This document shows, one piece after another, positions 60,701 through 64,000 of a DNA stretch of 64,000 nt; the first letter of the stretch is position 1; each line of letters starts with the position of its first letter. Made by a program: the position numbers and the translations under genes. The notes beneath the pieces were generated by a model. The model was not told the DNA's origin. It searched no databases and was given only the letters and a program-made list of their open reading frames with translations. Origin of the DNA: Ascidia mentula (taxonomy: Eukaryota > Chordata > Ascidiacea > Phlebobranchia > Ascidiidae); assembly GCA_947561715.1 (NCBI GenBank), contig OX387199.1, forward strand, positions 2,795,001-2,859,000, read 5' to 3'.

Positions 60701-63700
60701 AGAAGTACGCATGTGAAGGTCGCCTGACAAGTTGTGCGCTTGCGCACCAGTGTACCATGGCCACAATATAGCCTGTGAAGCCACTGAGCTCCTGTAGCTT
60801 AGTTGGTAGAGCGTTGGGCCTGGTTAGCCCAAGGTCTGGAGTTCAAACCTCACTGGGAGCTTGATTTTTCAGATCTCGCTCCGACTTGTCGGGAAAATGG
60901 CTGATCCAGATTGGCTGCAATGCCTTGGCTGCGAAGCCTGTGAACCTTACAATTAAGTTGTTTTTATTTCGGCTCTTTATTTAAGCTACAATAAATTTTT
61001 TGAAATCTGGCCGCCTTTTTCAAGTTTTTCTTATTTTGATTCACTTTTCAGAAAAACATAAAATCGAAATTCAAAAACAATCAATTGGAAGTTTTGTTTG
61101 GGATCAAATATCAATTAAATCTGTTGATGAGAAATTGGAAGATAGCTCACAAGATGTGCCCGGCTTTATGAAAGCACTTTTAAACACATTTCTACAAATT
61201 ATTGATGATTGTCGTCCACTATCAGAAAATGATTGGATATCTGCCAAAACTTGCTTTTTGCATAAATTGATGGAACTGTGTCACAAAGCCTATGAGAAAA
61301 AAGAGCCCTTAACCCTTGCAGAAGCAATTGCCTCTGCTTTGCACATTATCAATGCTTTATCAATTTCTAAATTTGATGAGTTTGTTCTTTCCCAAAAAGA
61401 GAACGACAACTATTGGAAAATTATGCCCTTTTTGTGCTTTTGTTTGGCAAATCAACATTTTGCTGTGCTTGCAAATCCGAAAAAATCAAACAACAAAGAT
61501 TGGTATGATACCAAATGTGATATCCTTGCAAAACATCTTAACAGTCTAGCCGCAGGTGTGTACAACTATACTCTGTTCCAATATTACCCTATCCCTACAC
61601 ATACAAAACTATTGAACATTGCATGAAACATTACTATGTATATCATATATTGACACTGTTTTAGGCAAACGCTTTACTCAAACTGAAGAAAATTGTATAT
61701 ACCTGCTTGAATGTGCTCAGTTGATTGGTGATAATTTCCTTGTAAATGAAGTTTCATCCAAAATGCAACAAAAAACATTTTTGTACAAAACCTGTTCCAC
61801 AACATGCAGAGAAAAAGAGGAAAAGTTGCCACAAATTTTGCAGCTGGTAATGTTCTATAATCATACGCAGTATTTGCAGAATCACTTTGAAATATAACAA
61901 AAATATTGTTTTAGGTTGACCATGATGGCAATATCTATGACCGGTAACACTAGTTTCTGCCTTTTAAACTTGCGCAAAGTGAACTCACTCAATAGATTAA
62001 TTTTACACACAGAGCCAGAGATCCACCAGGCCAAAGAAGTGTTTACATTCCACCCGGCGACTCAAACCGTGAATCCTACAGACTTTCAACTTTCATCAAA
62101 TACCCCCAAGAAGTACCAGTTAATCCTAGACATTTGGCTTCTGCTGGTTTTTACTACACTGGTTACAAAGATCGTGTCAAATGCTTTAGGTATGAAAATA
62201 TTTTTTTCTTTTTTTTTTGCTTCATTTTTATGTCTATGTCTACATATTTTTTCTGCAGAATTAATCACCTTTTTGCTTGACATCGTAATACTGCGGTGCT
62301 TTATTGTTATGTCTACAATTTTGTTAAACTTTTAGTGCGTTTAGTTTTGCACTGTTAGTTTTAAAACTTAACCCTTGCCACTTGACCTCTTCGTAACTAA
62401 ATACGTCTGACTGCGAAAAGTAAAAAACAGTGTCGTAGCGCCGTTTAGTGGGCAAAGTTTTTTTACTTTCTGTTACGAGTTATTTGTTTTGAAAACCAGA
62501 TACTGGTGACAACAAGCATACTGTTTGTATTGTGTAATTTGTGTCTGTTTTTGTAAATACATCATCATTTCAAACACATTTTATTACTTTGTTGTTTTTA
62601 TTTAGATAAAAAAATTTATATTTTGTTTTGTTGCTGTGTTTTTTGAATGAACTTATCTAACATTCTTAGAGCTTTACCATCCCTTCTAACATAATAACTG
62701 TTGTCTTAAAGTTGTGGTCTTTGCTGTGAAAACTGGGTTTTCGGAGATGATGTAAGATCGGCCCAATGGCACCGAAGTGATTGTAATTTTGTCCGTGGCT
62801 TGGACAGTGACAATGTCCCCATTGGTGAGACCATGTGAATGTTGTTATATCAAAGGAAATGTATGGTTGTTTGTTTGGATTTTAATTCAACTAAATTGTT
62901 TATAAAGGTGGAGGAGGCCTGGCAAGGTTTATGGTTCCACCAAAGCACCATGATGGAAATATTGCCATGGAAACAGCTCCAGTAAGATTTTGTCAGACAA
63001 AAACAACATTTTTGTGACTTATTAGTATTTGTCAGCTTTTTCAAGCAATTGGTTTGAAATGAAATGTGCTATTACTTCCAGTATTCCAATACCCAGGCAT
63101 TAAATATTTATCACGTTTTACAGCCAGCAAACTTTACTGCATCAAGTGGAACAGCAAGAAATGTCCAACAGACTTCACACCAACCATCTGCGGGATCAGT
63201 ACTTCTCTCTTCATCTTGTAAATATTGTAGAAATTAGTGGTAATCATCTGACAGTTGATAAATAAGTCATAATCTTCACAGCAAACCAATCAGTCCCAAT
63301 GCAAACAGCCAGACCAGTGCAGAGAAATCAGGCGCCATCATCTGTCTTTCAGGTGAGATAAATCATTTTAAATGCGTGATTTGTGTTGTGCAGTAATGCA
63401 GGCCAATTTCCTTCTGGCAAGTTGACTGTGTACCATAAGGAAGTATCATTTCAAAAGTTTTAACTGTGCTTGTTTGTGACTATAGATTGTGGAATTTGCC
63501 ACAATTCCGTCTGCCTACCATGAAAACTTTCTCAAAAATCTTGATTTAAGAAAAGAATCTGAAAGACTGTAAGTTGATCGAGTGGCAGTGTGTTATGTAA
63601 ACACTTGCAATAGCATAAACCTCAATCATTCAAAATTTGTTAAAAAAAACAAGAATCATTTAAAATTTGTTAGGTGAGTTGACACTGCACAATCCTGTGA

Positions 63701-63897
63701 TTACTTTTTAGTCGTACTTTCGAGCATTGGCCATCAGAGACACCAACAGTTTATCCAGCCGACTTGGCAAAATCAGGATTTTTCTACTTGGGAAACCTGG
63801 ACAGGGTTCAGTGTTTCTCCTGTGGTGGAGTCTTGAGAAACTGGAACTATGGAGATAACGTGAATTCTGAACACCGTAGACACTTTCCACACTGCAA
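57736..63897 (+). CDS. inhibitor-of-apoptosis (BIRC-type) protein, 5' part, runs off window
   Basis: The exons are 57736-57802, 57900-57977, 60451-60678, 61052-61555, 61665-61846, 61915-61943, 62013-62189, 62712-62824, 62908-62981, 63124-63217, 63282-63352, 63486-63568 and 63712-63897. Phases agree throughout and give 628 codons before the edge. Exons 4-5 encode the same helical domain as genes A-C ([35 protein letters not shown]) and end in the same phases (1, 0). BIR 1 at about 382-446: C420-X2-C423-X18-H442-X3-C446. A Ser/Thr/Gln-rich linker follows at about 460-545. BIR 2 at about 561-628 is canonical: C601-X2-C604-X16-H621-X6-C628 with a W-x-x-GD groove, so it could bind IAP-binding motifs or caspases. 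A RING or further BIR beyond the edge is expected but not seen. The first two exons are the least certain; the 2.5-kb intron 2 is full of repeats. Confidence 0.8.
58190..58512 (+). repeat. intronic direct duplication, copy 1 (empty hAT site)
   Basis: Shares TTCCATAGCAAGATGTGTTG through GAGGCTTGCTGCCAGCACTC and CACCTTCTATGTCA with the copy at 58803. It includes a MITE-end fragment (CAGTGGCCATCTGTCTGCAG). At the point where copy 2 carries a hAT element, this copy is uninterrupted. Confidence 0.9.
58803..60270 (+). repeat. intronic direct duplication, copy 2 (interrupted by hAT)
   Basis: Homologous to 58190-58512 but split by the 1120-bp element at 59086-60205. The repeat resumes with CTGCCAGCACTCACATTAAC. 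It lies within intron 2 of the IAP gene model. Confidence 0.9.
59086..60205. mobile_element. non-autonomous hAT element, 1.12 kb
   Basis: The ends CAGTGGCGGATCTAG and CTACATCCGCCACTG are inverted repeats with a GGGGGGTGT / ACACCCCCC extension. The target duplications CTGCCAGG and CTGCCAGC match at 7 of 8 positions. The paralogous copy at 58190-58512 gives the empty site. Near the right end there are iterated 'AAGCCAAACGCGA...TTGGCGTA' motifs, typical of subterminal transposase-binding repeats. No transposase frame is seen. Confidence 0.92.
60714..60957 (+). mobile_element. tRNA-derived SINE, best-preserved copy
   Basis: The left leader GTTGTGCGCTTGCGCACCAG precedes a 73-nt tRNA-like module at 60788-60860. 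The module has acceptor arms GCTCCTG and TGGGAGC that pair over 7 positions (two wobbles), a D arm with A box TAGCTTAGTTGG, an anticodon stem-loop TTGGGC-CTGGTTA-GCCCAA, and a B box-like GAGTTCAAACCTC with a decayed T stem. The body (TTGATTTTTCAGATCTCGCT; CGACTTGTCGGGAAAA; GGCTGATCCAGATTGGCTGC) follows. It sits in intron 3 of the IAP gene. Confidence 0.85.
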
Positions 63898-63947
63898 GTA
63901 TGTATCATTTACTAGCACATAACATGCCCAGTAGCTGGCCAATTGCA

Positions 63948-63951
63948 CATA

Positions 63952-63986
<35 letters not shown>

Positions 63987-63989
63987 CAT
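63948..63989. repeat. TA-rich microsatellite
   Basis: Uninterrupted (AT)n with a TGTA interruption, in the intron after the last visible IAP exon. Confidence 0.95.
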
Positions 63990-64000
63990 TGTTCTTCCTA

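Noticed and set aside
60788..60860. A functional tRNA gene
   Set aside because: The acceptor, D and anticodon arms look good, but the T stem keeps only three pairs and the SINE body follows; I treat it as a SINE head.

Overview
This is a eukaryotic, AT-rich window with intron-bearing genes: GT-AG introns, several of them 70-400 bp. The protein content (a CBR1-type carbonyl reductase array, a PAPS-dependent sulfotransferase of the Sulfotransfer_4 type, and BIR/RING proteins), the compact tandem gene arrays, and the tRNA-derived SINEs and hAT MITEs suggest an invertebrate deuterostome. A tunicate (ascidian) is my best guess, but this is inference, not a species assignment. All multi-exon models below were assembled by eye from open frames, splice consensus and reading-phase continuity; none has transcript support here.

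Layout. 1-1898: a 206-bp satellite array that runs off the left edge. 2556-3998 (-): a four-exon sulfotransferase. 5179-11663 (+): five tandem, uninterrupted (single-exon) carbonyl reductase-like SDR genes. The last three lie in 1.63-kb duplicated units, and the middle one of these is a recombinant mosaic. 13302-15589 (-): two tandem copies of a tiny four-exon gene for an unrecognised secreted or membrane peptide, built from two 'hydrophobic exon + short exon' pairs. 16871-28217 (-): three tandem seven-exon genes with the same intron phases. Each encodes a new-looking helical N-terminal domain, two BIR-like zinc modules with a shortened H-X3-C spacing, and a C-terminal IAP-type RING. 28.2-53.3 kb: gene-poor DNA with MITEs and decayed segmental duplications. 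53334-54854 (+): a five-exon orphan gene model. 55.2-60.3 kb: a repeat-dense zone with MITEs, SINEs, and a 1.1-kb hAT element that has a paralogous empty site. 57736-63897 (+): the 5' part of an IAP gene that runs off the right edge. It has the same helical N-terminal domain as the minus-strand array, one H-X3-C BIR and one canonical BIR.

How the genes relate. The most interesting set is the BIR/RING family. The right-edge gene links the three divergent array genes to bona fide inhibitor-of-apoptosis (IAP) proteins, because it shares both their N-terminal domain and their intron phases. The array members keep all BIR zinc ligands but lose the W/D/E surface normally used to bind IAP-binding motifs, and one also loses the RING histidine. 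The carbonyl reductase array shows a similar pattern of local expansion: it includes a copy without the catalytic serine and a mosaic copy.
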